From Rhodococcus jostii NBRC 16295 (GTDB taxonomy: Bacteria; Actinomycetota; Actinomycetes; Mycobacteriales; Mycobacteriaceae), in NCBI RefSeq assembly GCF_001894825.1, contig NZ_BCWY01000049.1:1-64000 (forward strand): a stretch of DNA of 64,000 nucleotides, in the 5' to 3' direction. Shown here piece by piece: positions 33,170 to 42,188 of the stretch. Each line of letters starts with the position of its first letter. Position 1 is the first letter of the stretch. Made by a program: the position numbers and the translations under genes. The notes beneath the pieces are model-generated. The model saw only the letters and a program-made list of their open reading frames with translations. It was not told where the DNA came from and did no database searches.

Positions 33170-34709
33170 GATCGCCCTCGTCCCGCAGCGCGGACGTGTC
33201 GCGGTTGAGGGTCTTGCCCTCGAAGAACGCGGGACTGCGGAATCGCATGACCAGCATCAGCACGGCGCCGAGCAGGAGGATGCCGAAGCCGAGGAAGAAG
33301 ACGAGTCCGATGCCGCCGATCGACGCACCGCTCGCGTTCTCCGGGTCCATGCTCTCGTCGATCGAGATGACGAACACGGCGAGCAGCATGAGTCCGCCGA
33401 GCAGCGGGAACACGAACCGGAAGACGGCGTTGCGGACACTCGTGAACAGCCGGCCCCGGAAGTACCACACGCAGGCGAATGCGGTGATGCCGTAGTACCA
33501 GCAGATCATGATGCCCAGCGCGGCGATGGTGTCGAGCAGCGTGCGCTCGGACAGGAACGTGACGACGGTGTAGAACACCGCGGTGACGACGCCGGCGACG
33601 ACGGTGGCGTAGGACGGCACCAGGAATCGCGGAGACACCTCGGCGAGCTTCTTCGGAAAGGCGCCGTACGCGCCCATCGCGAGCATGGTGCGCGCCGCGG
33701 GGAGGAACGTGGTCTGCAGGCTCGCGACCGAGGAGACGAACACCGCGAGGAACAGCAGCATGCCGCCCCAGTTCCCGAGGACCGGATCCGCGAGGGCGCC
33801 GAAGACGTTCTCGGAGTTGTCCGGGTTACCGAGGCCGAGACCGTCCTCGCCGACGCCGGCGTACATCATCGCCGCGACCGACACGAGCAGGTAGGTCAGC
33901 AGGATCGTCAGCACGCACAGGAGTCCGGCGCGACCGGGGGTCTTCTTCGGGTTCTTCGACTCCTCGCCCAGCGTCAGGCAGGTGTCCCAGCCCCAGAACG
34001 CGAAGATCGAGCCGGTCAGGCCGATCACGAATGCGCCGACGGCCAGTCCCGTGAACGGGTTGAACCAGCTCAGGTCGAACGAGAGCCCGGCGGGGGCGGA
34101 CCCGTTGCCGACGTGAACCAGTGCCACCACCGCGAACGCGATGAGCAGCACCATCTGGAAGCCGACGAGCGCGACCTGCAGGCGCTCGCTGGTGGTGATG
34201 CCGCGACTGGCGATCCAGGTGGCCAGGGCGATGAACACGAGCGTCGTCCCGACGTTCACGAATTTGTTGCCCGGCAGATCCGCGATGCTCGGGGCGTCGA
34301 AGAGTTTCGCGATGAACAGATAGAAGAACTGGACGGCGATCGCCGCGAGGTTCGAGAGCACGATGATCGTGGCGATCACCATGCCCCAGCCGCACATCCA
34401 GCCGACGTACGGACCGAACGCCTTCGTCGACCAGGTGAACGACGCACCGCAGTCGGGTGATTCGGAGTTGAGCTCACGGTAGGCGTACGCCGTGAGGAAC
34501 ATGGGAATGAAGCCGGCGATGAAGATGGCGGGCATCTTCAATCCGACCGCCGCGACGATCAGCCCGATGCTGGCCGTCAGCGTGTAACCCGGTGCCACGG
34601 AGGAGATCCCGAGGATCGCCCCGGAGAAGGTCCCGACCGCGCCGGTGGCCAGCCCCTTGGAGCTCACGGCAACGTCGGCCGACGCCGGCGCGCCTTCGTT
34701 GTTCGTCAT
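33129..34709 (-). CDS. APC-family amino acid/amine permease
   Basis: A 526-residue permease of the amino acid-polyamine-organocation family with about 12-14 membrane segments. The first helix region GTFSGAILGISSVAPGYTLTAS, the segment ELNSESPDCGASFTWSTKAFGP and YRELN follow the family pattern. The open frame runs on upstream, but GGAGG precedes the ATG at 34709. Its substrate is probably an amine or GABA, given that it follows usp, ssadh and the amine oxidase on the same strand with gaps of 55 bp or less. Confidence 0.88.
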   Translation of the reverse strand: MTNNEGAPASADVAVSSKGLATGAVGTFSGAILGISSVAPGYTLTASIGLIVAAVGLKMPAIFIAGFIPMFLTAYAYRELNSESPDCGASFTWSTKAFGPYVGWMCGWGMVIATIIVLSNLAAIAVQFFYLFIAKLFDAPSIADLPGNKFVNVGTTLVFIALATWIASRGITTSERLQVALVGFQMVLLIAFAVVALVHVGNGSAPAGLSFDLSWFNPFTGLAVGAFVIGLTGSIFAFWGWDTCLTLGEESKNPKKTPGRAGLLCVLTILLTYLLVSVAAMMYAGVGEDGLGLGNPDNSENVFGALADPVLGNWGGMLLFLAVFVSSVASLQTTFLPAARTMLAMGAYGAFPKKLAEVSPRFLVPSYATVVAGVVTAVFYTVVTFLSERTLLDTIAALGIMICWYYGITAFACVWYFRGRLFTSVRNAVFRFVFPLLGGLMLLAVFVISIDESMDPENASGASIGGIGLVFFLGFGILLLGAVLMLVMRFRSPAFFEGKTLNRDTSALRDEGDLTARSEPAPPSPR

Positions 34710-34764
34710 GTCTGAACCTCCGGTCGGGGACGATCGTGGATCCGGGGCGGGTGTCGCGGACGGT

Positions 34765-35655
34765 TTACTCACTGTTTTCGAACTCCTGCTTGGGGACGAC
34801 CACCATGGGCACCGGCAGGACGCGGAGCATCTTGGCCGCGGTGGATCCCAGGAACAGTCGATGTGGTTGGGCGAGTCGGCTGGAGCCGACCATGATGAGG
34901 TCGCCGTCCTGCCACTCGAGCTTGCGGACCGCCGATTCCACGGTGGATCCGTCGGCGATGAGCACCGAGATCGGAAAATCCTCCGGGAGAGCGGACTTCG
35001 CGGTGTCGAGGGTGGTCTGCGCGTGGGCGACGGCGCGGTCGCGCACATCGTCGGGGGTGTCGCGATGATCGCGGAGGTCGTTCTGCGGGTCGAGGGCGAC
35101 GAGGGAGACGAGGCGGAGTGGGGTCTGCATCCGCTCGCACGTCCGCACGGCGGTTCGCAGCAGTACGTCCGCCCCCGTCCGGGTCCCGAGCGCGCAGGTC
35201 ACCTCGCGGATCTTCTTCGCGGTGGAGTGCCGCGACCCGCGGGGTGCGAGGGCCAGCGGGACGTGCGCGGAGTGCAGCAGTTCCGTCGACACCGATCCGA
35301 CGGAGTGCCGCCCCAGCAGGCCGTCCCCTGCGGCGCCGACGACGATCGCCTGCGCGCCCAGCCGAGACACCTCGTCGATGAGGCCCTGCGCGAACGATTC
35401 GTGGAAGCTGAGGTGCACTTCCACGTCGATGTCACTCGGCACCGACGACTTCGCGTCGTCCAGCCAGCGCTGGGCGCGGGAGGCGAGGACGTCGTCGTAG
35501 CCGGTCTCTGCCGGAACTCTCGCCGGGACCGTCCGGTCCGGCGGGAGAACCATGCAGATGTCGAGCTGTGCACCGAGACTGCGGGCGAGCTGCGCCCCGA
35601 GGGCCAGACCGTCCTCCCCACTGGGGGTGGCGAGATATCCAACGACCAAACGCAT
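34765..35655 (-). CDS. Universal stress protein with two Usp domains
   Basis: A 296-residue tandem Usp protein. Domain 1 (1-145) starts MRLVVGYLATPSGEDGLALG and ends with GAAGDGLLGRHSVGSVSTELL, the G-2x-G-9x-G-(S/T) ATP-binding pattern; domain 2 (150-296) ends with VGSSRLAQPHRLFLGSTAAK. Both look able to bind ATP. It lies between the aldehyde dehydrogenase and permease genes, a frequent place for Usp proteins in APC-transporter operons, where they may modulate transport. Confidence 0.88.
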   Translation of the reverse strand: MRLVVGYLATPSGEDGLALGAQLARSLGAQLDICMVLPPDRTVPARVPAETGYDDVLASRAQRWLDDAKSSVPSDIDVEVHLSFHESFAQGLIDEVSRLGAQAIVVGAAGDGLLGRHSVGSVSTELLHSAHVPLALAPRGSRHSTAKKIREVTCALGTRTGADVLLRTAVRTCERMQTPLRLVSLVALDPQNDLRDHRDTPDDVRDRAVAHAQTTLDTAKSALPEDFPISVLIADGSTVESAVRKLEWQDGDLIMVGSSRLAQPHRLFLGSTAAKMLRVLPVPMVVVPKQEFENSE

Positions 35656-35689
35656 GGTGACGGTTCCGATCTGTCTCGGGGCGGGCGGT

Positions 35690-37144
35690 TTACGCGAAGC
35701 CGACGTACTTGGTCTCGAGGTACTCCTCGATGCCTTCGGTGCCGCCCTCGCTGCCGAGGCCGGACTGCTTGACTCCACCGAACGGTGCGGCGACGTCGGA
35801 GATGACGCCGCGGTTGACGCCGACCATGCCGCTCTCGAGCTTGTCGGCGACGCGGAACGCCCGGTCGACGTTCTGTGTGTAGATGTATGCGGCGAGGCCG
35901 TATTCGGTGTCGTTGGCGGCGGCGACGCCCTCGGCCTCGGTGTCGAATCCGGTGATCGCGGCGACGGGTCCGAAGATTTCCTCGCGGACGATGCGCGCGT
36001 TCGCGGGCACCTCGTCGAGGACGGTGGGCTGGAAGAAGTAGCCGGGACCGTCGACGGACGTGCCGCCGGTGCGGACCCGGGCGCCCGCGGCGACGGCGTC
36101 GTCGACGAGGGACGCCACGTTGCGGCGCTGCTTCTCGTTGACGAGGGGGCCGACGTTGGTGCCGTCCTCGCTGCCCGGTCCGACCCGGAGTGCGGCGATC
36201 CGCTCGGTGAGCTTGGTGGTGAATTCCTCGCGCACCGAGTTCGCGACGATCAGGCGGTTGGCGGCGGTGCAGGCCTCGCCGCCGTTGCGCATCTTCGCTG
36301 CCATCGCGCCCTCGACCGCGGCGTCGATGTCGGCGTCGTCGAAGACGACGAACGGTGCGTTGCCACCGAGTTCCATCGAGGTGCGCAGAACCTGCTGGGC
36401 GGACTGCTCGATGAGGATCTTGCCGACCCGGGTGGATCCGGTGAACGTCACCTTCCGCAGGCGTGGGTCCGCGAGCAGCGGTTCGGTGACGGCGGCGGCG
36501 TTCGACGCGGGCAGCACCGACAGCACACCGGCGGGCAGGCCGGCCTCGGCGAAGATCTCGGCGAGCAGCAGCATGGTGAGCGGGGTGTCCTCGGCGGGCT
36601 TGACGATGATCGTGCAGCCGGCGGCGAGCGCGGGACCGATCTTGCGGGTGCCCATCGCGAGCGGGAAGTTCCACGGGGTGACGGCCAGGGTGGGTCCGAC
36701 CGGGACCTTGGTGACCATGATCCGGCCGCTGCCCGACGGTGACGTGGTGTAGCGGCCCTGGATGCGGACGGCTTCCTCGCTGAACCAGCGCAGGAACTCG
36801 GCGCCGTAGTTCACCTCGCCGCGGCTCTCCGGCAAGGCCTTGCCCATCTCCATCGTCATCAGCAGCGCGAGGTCGTCGGTGCGCTCGATGACCTTCTCCC
36901 ACGCGGACCGCAGGATGATCGACCGCTGCCTCGGCGCGGTGGCGGCCCATTCCTCCTGGACGGCGGCGGCGGAGTCGAGTGCGCGCATCGCGTCCTTGCC
37001 ACCGGCATCGGCGACGTCGGCGATGAGGGTCCCCGTGGCGGGGTCGTAGACCGGGAAGGTGCCGCCGTCGATCGGGTCGGTCTGGGCGCCGTCGATCCAC
37101 AGACCGGTGGGCAGGGTGGCACGGAGCCGTTCGAAATCAGTCAT
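35690..37144 (-). CDS. gabD: Succinate-semialdehyde dehydrogenase paralogue
   Basis: A 484-residue class I aldehyde dehydrogenase very similar in all motifs to the one at 3052-4506: [30 protein letters not shown] (Glu near 256) and [11 protein letters not shown] (Cys near 289). It most likely oxidises succinic semialdehyde made by the nearby GabT, or aldehydes made by the amine oxidase whose stop codon overlaps its start by 8 bp. The tight coupling with the amine oxidase favours a role in amine-derived aldehyde oxidation. Confidence 0.88.
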   Translation of the reverse strand: MTDFERLRATLPTGLWIDGAQTDPIDGGTFPVYDPATGTLIADVADAGGKDAMRALDSAAAVQEEWAATAPRQRSIILRSAWEKVIERTDDLALLMTMEMGKALPESRGEVNYGAEFLRWFSEEAVRIQGRYTTSPSGSGRIMVTKVPVGPTLAVTPWNFPLAMGTRKIGPALAAGCTIIVKPAEDTPLTMLLLAEIFAEAGLPAGVLSVLPASNAAAVTEPLLADPRLRKVTFTGSTRVGKILIEQSAQQVLRTSMELGGNAPFVVFDDADIDAAVEGAMAAKMRNGGEACTAANRLIVANSVREEFTTKLTERIAALRVGPGSEDGTNVGPLVNEKQRRNVASLVDDAVAAGARVRTGGTSVDGPGYFFQPTVLDEVPANARIVREEIFGPVAAITGFDTEAEGVAAANDTEYGLAAYIYTQNVDRAFRVADKLESGMVGVNRGVISDVAAPFGGVKQSGLGSEGGTEGIEEYLETKYVGFA

Positions 37145-39098
37145 CGGAGTCCTCGTGGTGGGAATGGTGGTGATCGCACGCCTCCGGGGTGGGGGCGACG
37201 TCGAGGGCGGGGTTGCGGTCGAAGAATCCGACCGGTTTCAGCCAGAACGACACGGTGTCGGCAGGCATGATCGGCCAGTCCTCCGGCCGGGGAATGTGGT
37301 GGATCCCGAATGTGTACCAGAGCACCACGTCGGTGTTCTCGATCGGCCGGTCGGCCGCGGTCCACTCGGGAAGTCCGTGATCGTCCTTGCTCTGGTTCAC
37401 GAATTCCCCTGCAGGCCAGCGTTCGTCGGGGGAGTTGGGGGTCACCCAGACGGTGTGCCCGATCGCGCCGGTGCGCTGGAAGATCGGCGACGCCGGGTCG
37501 AACATCGACGGGATCGCGCCGCCGGGAACGAGCTTGTAGGCGGGGGCGGTGCCGAGTCCGGTGGTCGTGTTGTCGTTGACGACCTTCCAGGCGCGCTGGC
37601 TCTGCCAGTCGAAGTCCTGCCTGCCTTCGAGTTCGGTGCGAAGCGGAGTGTTCTTCTGGCGCAACGCCAGACCCAGCGGGTTGTCCGGCCCCATCGGCAC
37701 CATCTCGGTCTCGGTCGCGTACACCGTGTTCTCGGTGCCGTCGACGTCGAGATCGAGCCGGGCGATCAGGAAGTGCTGGTGGAACGGCGCGTACGTGCGG
37801 TTGTCGACCAGCGTGCCGCTCGGATGCTCACCGCCTTCGGGGAAGTGGCTGACCACCATGATGCCGGTGGCGCGGACCTCGCACTCGATGTTGCCGTCCT
37901 GGTAGAACCGCCAGTAGACGAGATACTCGTAGTTGGCGACCGTCACGTGCGTCGACACCGTCAGCCGCCGCATGCGGCGCACCTCGGTGCCCGCGTCGTG
38001 GTCGACGTGCTTCCAGAGGACGGCGTTGTCCTCCTCGTGGATGCAGATCGCGTTCTCGATCGTGTACGGCTCGCCCTTGCTGTCGTGGAGGACGGCGTCG
38101 AGGTACCGGATCTCGCCGAGGCAATCGCAACCCAGGGTGAGCGAGGTGGTCATGAAACCGATGCCCCACTCGCCGATGTCGAAGGCGGTGCGCCGGTAGT
38201 GGTCGGTACTGGTGTCGCGGTACGGCACGGCCATCTCCGCGAACGACATCCGGTTCGCGATCGACCGAACCCGGCCGTGATCGTTGTAGGTCACCGCGTG
38301 CAGGGTCATGCCCTCGCGGTAGTTGAACCCCACGCGCAGCGACCAGTTCTGCCATTCGAGTTTGTTGCCGTCGAGGGTGAACGACGGCCCCTCCGACTGG
38401 ACGATGTCCAGGGGCTTCAACGGGGCCCGGGTGCTGGAGTTCCGGATCCGCTCGGGGATGTGCCGGGGCACGTACTCGCCCATGACCTCGGGACGTTCGA
38501 CGCTGAACGTGTCCTCGATCTCGAGCAGTTCCATGCTGTTCACGTCGATGACGCAGTGGAGACCGTTGACCGGGCCCGCGTACGGATTCGCGCCCTCGGC
38601 CGCCCGGACCCAGGTGTCCGACCAGCCGAGCCGGCGGCCCTTGTACTTCTCCGGGGTCACCGCGTCGCCGTACGTCCACACGTCCATGAACACCCGGCTC
38701 ATGTCCGTGACGCCGCGCTTCGCCAGCGCCGCGATGACGTCCGGGTGCCCGCGCAGGAAGGCGTCCGCCTCTTCCCATTCGTCCACCGTGAAGTTGGCCT
38801 GGACGTCCGGGATGTGCTGCCAGGAGACGACGTTGTCTCCGGTGAGCGAGACGAGCGCCTTGTAGGTTTCGTTCTTGCGGCGGTCGAAGCACACGACGAT
38901 CGCCCGGCGGTCCGGGACGGTGCCCGACGCGTCGAAGGCCACCACCTCCGCCTTGGTCGGCTCGGCGAGTTCGATCGACGCGAACCGCCAGCCGTCCCCG
39001 ACGCCGTGTTCACGGGCGAGGACGGCTGCGGCCTGCGCGAATTCGTCCGCTCCCAGAGGGTCCAGAGGATGGAACGTGCCGGTGGTGGTCCGGGTCAT
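37137..39098 (-). CDS. Copper-containing primary amine oxidase
   Basis: A 653-residue topaquinone enzyme that oxidises primary amines to aldehydes with release of ammonia and hydrogen peroxide. The topaquinone precursor is the first Tyr of NYEY (Tyr390); the catalytic base Asp is in RTAFDIGEWG (near 307); copper-ligand histidines are in FHQHFL (near 438) and further on near GIHHIPRPEDW. The C-terminus is unusual: it ends in a His/Asp/Glu-rich tail with HHHSHH, a possible metal-binding extension. No signal peptide. The ATG at 39098 follows AGAGGAGA. Related enzymes act on phenylethylamine, tyramine or histamine; the substrate here is not known. Confidence 0.93.
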   Translation of the reverse strand: MTRTTTGTFHPLDPLGADEFAQAAAVLAREHGVGDGWRFASIELAEPTKAEVVAFDASGTVPDRRAIVVCFDRRKNETYKALVSLTGDNVVSWQHIPDVQANFTVDEWEEADAFLRGHPDVIAALAKRGVTDMSRVFMDVWTYGDAVTPEKYKGRRLGWSDTWVRAAEGANPYAGPVNGLHCVIDVNSMELLEIEDTFSVERPEVMGEYVPRHIPERIRNSSTRAPLKPLDIVQSEGPSFTLDGNKLEWQNWSLRVGFNYREGMTLHAVTYNDHGRVRSIANRMSFAEMAVPYRDTSTDHYRRTAFDIGEWGIGFMTTSLTLGCDCLGEIRYLDAVLHDSKGEPYTIENAICIHEEDNAVLWKHVDHDAGTEVRRMRRLTVSTHVTVANYEYLVYWRFYQDGNIECEVRATGIMVVSHFPEGGEHPSGTLVDNRTYAPFHQHFLIARLDLDVDGTENTVYATETEMVPMGPDNPLGLALRQKNTPLRTELEGRQDFDWQSQRAWKVVNDNTTTGLGTAPAYKLVPGGAIPSMFDPASPIFQRTGAIGHTVWVTPNSPDERWPAGEFVNQSKDDHGLPEWTAADRPIENTDVVLWYTFGIHHIPRPEDWPIMPADTVSFWLKPVGFFDRNPALDVAPTPEACDHHHSHHEDSDD

Positions 39099-39135
39099 GG
39101 TGTCTCCTCTGGTCGATGGGTGGGCACTTCGTGCT

Positions 39136-39177
39136 CGTGCGCCTTTTCGGTAGCGGGGGCCACCGAAAAGGCGCACG
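39136..39177. terminator. Terminator after gabT
   Basis: CGTGCGCCTTTTCGGT (39136-39151) pairs perfectly with 39162-39177 around a 10-base loop. It lies 2 bp downstream of the gabT stop codon and 37 bp upstream of the amine oxidase start, so the two should be separate transcription units unless read through. Confidence 0.8.
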
Positions 39178-39179
39178 GG

Positions 39180-40520
39180 TCAGACGAGCGAGCGAACGAT
39201 CTGCTCGATGACGGTCAGCGCGTCGTCGAGCAGGTCGTCGCCGATCACCAGCGGCGGAAGCAGTCGGATGACGTTTCCGTACGTACCGCACGTCAGCAGA
39301 ATGACACCTTGTGCGAGCGCGTGGGCGGCAATGGCCTTCGTCAGTTCGGCGTCCGGCTCGTTCGTGCCGGGCTTGACGAACTCCATCGCGAGCATCGCGC
39401 CGCGTCCGCGGACGTCACCGATGACGCCGACCTCGGCGGCCAGGGCGTTCAGCCGCGGCAGGGCGAGGTCGCCGATGTGCTGTGCGCGAGCGGGCAGGTC
39501 GAACTTCCGCATGCTGTCGATCGCGGCGAGCGCAGCGGCGCACGCGACGGGGTTGCCGCCGTACGTGCCGCCCAGTCCGCCGGGGTGCACCTTGTCGAGC
39601 AGTTCGGCGCGGCCCGTGATCGCGGACAGCGGCATGCCGCCCGCCATGCCCTTGGCCATCGTGATGATGTCCGGGACGATCTCCTCGTGCTCGCACGCGA
39701 ACCAGGCGCCGGTGCGGGAGAAACCGGTCTGCACCTCGTCGGCGATGAACACGACACCGTTGGCGCGCGCCCAGTTCACCAGGGTGGGGAGGAATCCCTC
39801 GGCGGGAACGATGAATCCGCCCTCGCCCTGGATCGGCTCGATGATGATCGCCGCGAGTGAGTCGGCGCCGATCTGCTTCTCCATCTGGCTGATGGCGCGC
39901 TGGGCGGCCTGCTCACCGGTCAGTCCGTCCTGGTCCCGGTAGGGGTAGGACATCGGGAGCCGGTACACCTCGGGCGCGAACGGGCCGAAGTGGGCCTTGT
40001 ACGGCATCGACTTGGCCGTGAGGGCCATCGTCAGGTTGGTGCGACCGTGGTAGGCGTGGTCGAAAGCGACGACGGCGTCGCGGCCGGTGGCGAGGCGGGC
40101 CACCTTGATCGCGTTCTCCACGGCCTCGGCGCCCGAGTTGAACAGCACGGTGCGCTTCTCGTGATCGCCGGGGGTGAGGGCGGCCAGCTCTTCGGCGACG
40201 CGGACGTAGCCCTCGTAGGGGGTGACCATGAAACAGGTGTGGGTGAAGTGCCCGACCTGCTCCCGGACCGCCTCGGCGACAGCCGGATCGGATGCGCCGA
40301 CGCTGGTGACGGCGATACCCGAGCCGAGGTCGATCAGGGAGTTGCCGTCGACGTCGACGACCACACCACCGTCGGCATCCGCCGCGTACACGGGGACGCT
40401 GGAGCCGACGCCCGCGGCCACGGTGGCGCGGCGGCGAGCGGTGAGGGCCGCCGACTTCGGGCCGGGGAGCTCGGTGACCAGGGCGCGCTTCTGCGGCAGC
40501 CGGTACTGGATGTCGTTCAT
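39180..40520 (-). CDS. gabT: 4-Aminobutyrate aminotransferase
   Basis: PLP enzyme (class III aminotransferase) converting GABA and 2-oxoglutarate to succinic semialdehyde and glutamate. The 446-residue protein has [14 protein letters not shown] (near 254-267) with the PLP-contacting Asp and the Schiff-base Lys in [14 protein letters not shown] (near 289), plus [15 protein letters not shown] near 128. It lies 52 bp downstream of the aminobutyraldehyde dehydrogenase gene, the preceding step of putrescine breakdown. Confidence 0.93.
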   Translation of the reverse strand: MNDIQYRLPQKRALVTELPGPKSAALTARRRATVAAGVGSSVPVYAADADGGVVVDVDGNSLIDLGSGIAVTSVGASDPAVAEAVREQVGHFTHTCFMVTPYEGYVRVAEELAALTPGDHEKRTVLFNSGAEAVENAIKVARLATGRDAVVAFDHAYHGRTNLTMALTAKSMPYKAHFGPFAPEVYRLPMSYPYRDQDGLTGEQAAQRAISQMEKQIGADSLAAIIIEPIQGEGGFIVPAEGFLPTLVNWARANGVVFIADEVQTGFSRTGAWFACEHEEIVPDIITMAKGMAGGMPLSAITGRAELLDKVHPGGLGGTYGGNPVACAAALAAIDSMRKFDLPARAQHIGDLALPRLNALAAEVGVIGDVRGRGAMLAMEFVKPGTNEPDAELTKAIAAHALAQGVILLTCGTYGNVIRLLPPLVIGDDLLDDALTVIEQIVRSLV

Positions 40521-40572
40521 GTTGGTGCAGTCCTCAGGGTCGTGACGTGGATGGGTATGGGGTGGGGCGACG

Positions 40573-42003
40573 TCAGTCGTTTGAGCTCATGACGTGCTTG
40601 ATGCGGGTGTAGTCCTCGACGCCGTAGCCGGAGAGGTCCTTCCCGTAGCCGGAGTACTTGAATCCGCCGTGGGGCATCTCGGCGACGAGCGGGATGTGGC
40701 AGTTGATCCAGACGGCACCGAAATCGAGTGCGGCCGACAGTCGTTGCGTGACGCCGTGATCGTTGGTCCACACGCTCGACGCGAGACCGTACCGGACGTC
40801 GTTGGCCAGAGTCACGGCTTCCTTCTCGTCGGAGAAGCTCTGCACGGTGAGGATGGGACCGAACGTCTCCTCCTGCACGATGTCGTCGCGCTGGTCGACG
40901 CCGGTGATCACGGTGGGTTCGAAGAAGAATCCCTGCTCGCCGGAACGCTTTCCGCCGGTGACGATCTTCGCCGACGCGGGGAGCGCGGCGATCTTGGAGC
41001 TGACCGCGTTGAAGTGGTTGACGTTGTTGAGCGGTCCGTAGAACGTGTCCGGGTCGTCCGGGAGGCCGGGCTTGAGGGTCTCGGCCTTGCGGACGAGGGC
41101 GTCGACGAGCTGGTCGTGGATGGACTCGTGGACGAGCACGCGGGTGGCGGCGGTGCAGTCCTGGCCGCCGTTGAAGAACGCGGCCTCGGCGATGCCGCTC
41201 GCGGTCTTCTCGATGTCGACGTCGTCGAACACGATCGCCGGCGCCTTGCCGCCCAGTTCGAGGTGGGCGCGCTTGAGCTGGCGGGCGGCGGACACGGCCA
41301 CGGCGATGCCGGCCCGCACCGAGCCGGTGATCGACACGAGTCCGAGGGCGGGGTTCTCCACGAGCGTGGCACCGGTCTCACCGTTGCCGAGGACGACGTT
41401 GAAGACGCCGTCCGGCAGGATCCCCTTGGTCAGCCGGGCCAGCACGAGGGTGCTGTTCGGGGTGGTGTCGCTGGGCTTGAGGACGATCGTGTTGCCGGCT
41501 GCGAGCGCGGGACCGATCTTCCACAGGGCCATCATGAACGGGTAGTTCCACGGGGTGACCTGGCCGACGACGCCGATCGGCTCGCGGCGCACGTAGGACG
41601 TGAAGCCGTCCATGTACTCGCCGGCGGCCTTGCCCTCGAGCATGCGGGCCGCGCCGGCGAAGAACCGGAGTTGGTCGGCACCGACCTTGATCTCTTCGTC
41701 GGCGATGACCTGCTTGGGCTGCCCGGTGTTGCGGCACTCGGCCTCGACCAGTTCGTCGCTGTGCGCCTCGATCGCGTCGGCGAGCTTCAGCAACGCGGTC
41801 TGACGCACGCTCGGAGTGGTCTTGCCCCACGAGACGAAGGCGCGTTCGGCTGATTCGACGGCGGCGTCCACGTCGGCCTTGGTGGACACGGGTGCACGCC
41901 CGACGACGCTCTCGTCCACGGGGTTGATCAAGTCCAGCGTCTCCGTCGCGGATGAGGCGACGAACTCACCGTTGATGTAGTTCTCGAGTACGTCGATCGA
42001 CAT
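40573..42003 (-). CDS. patD: Gamma-aminobutyraldehyde dehydrogenase
   Basis: A 476-residue aldehyde dehydrogenase of the YdcW/PatD type that oxidises 4-aminobutanal to [26 protein letters not shown], the general base in HLELGGKAP (near 251) and the nucleophile Cys in NGGQDCTAATR (near 281) are typical, as is the C-terminal PHGGFKYSGYGKDLSGYG. AGAGGA lies nine bases before ATG 42003. It directly precedes gabT. It would take the product of putrescine oxidase (gene at 50775-52136). Confidence 0.92.
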   Translation of the reverse strand: MSIDVLENYINGEFVASSATETLDLINPVDESVVGRAPVSTKADVDAAVESAERAFVSWGKTTPSVRQTALLKLADAIEAHSDELVEAECRNTGQPKQVIADEEIKVGADQLRFFAGAARMLEGKAAGEYMDGFTSYVRREPIGVVGQVTPWNYPFMMALWKIGPALAAGNTIVLKPSDTTPNSTLVLARLTKGILPDGVFNVVLGNGETGATLVENPALGLVSITGSVRAGIAVAVSAARQLKRAHLELGGKAPAIVFDDVDIEKTASGIAEAAFFNGGQDCTAATRVLVHESIHDQLVDALVRKAETLKPGLPDDPDTFYGPLNNVNHFNAVSSKIAALPASAKIVTGGKRSGEQGFFFEPTVITGVDQRDDIVQEETFGPILTVQSFSDEKEAVTLANDVRYGLASSVWTNDHGVTQRLSAALDFGAVWINCHIPLVAEMPHGGFKYSGYGKDLSGYGVEDYTRIKHVMSSND

Positions 42004-42110
42004 CGGTACCGGTTCCTCTCGTGGGGTCGAAACTCGTGGTTCGGAGCGGGCCGTCGGTCGAACGTTCCGACCTGGGCCTGCAGTTGCAGAACATCTGAGA
42101 ACAAGTGTGC

Positions 42111-42134
42111 GCTGCCTCACAAGCGGAAGGCAGC
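42111..42134. terminator. Short hairpin after the amidohydrolase gene
   Basis: GCTGCCT (42111-42117) pairs with AGGCAGC (42128-42134), 10-base loop, in the 185-bp gap between the amidohydrolase stop and the patD start. It has no T-run. The rest of this gap should hold the patD promoter, which I cannot place. Confidence 0.35.
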
Positions 42135-42188
42135 TGACAAAATGGTGAAAGACGCGCCGCTCGCCGCGCCGAGTTGTCCACTCCGGCG

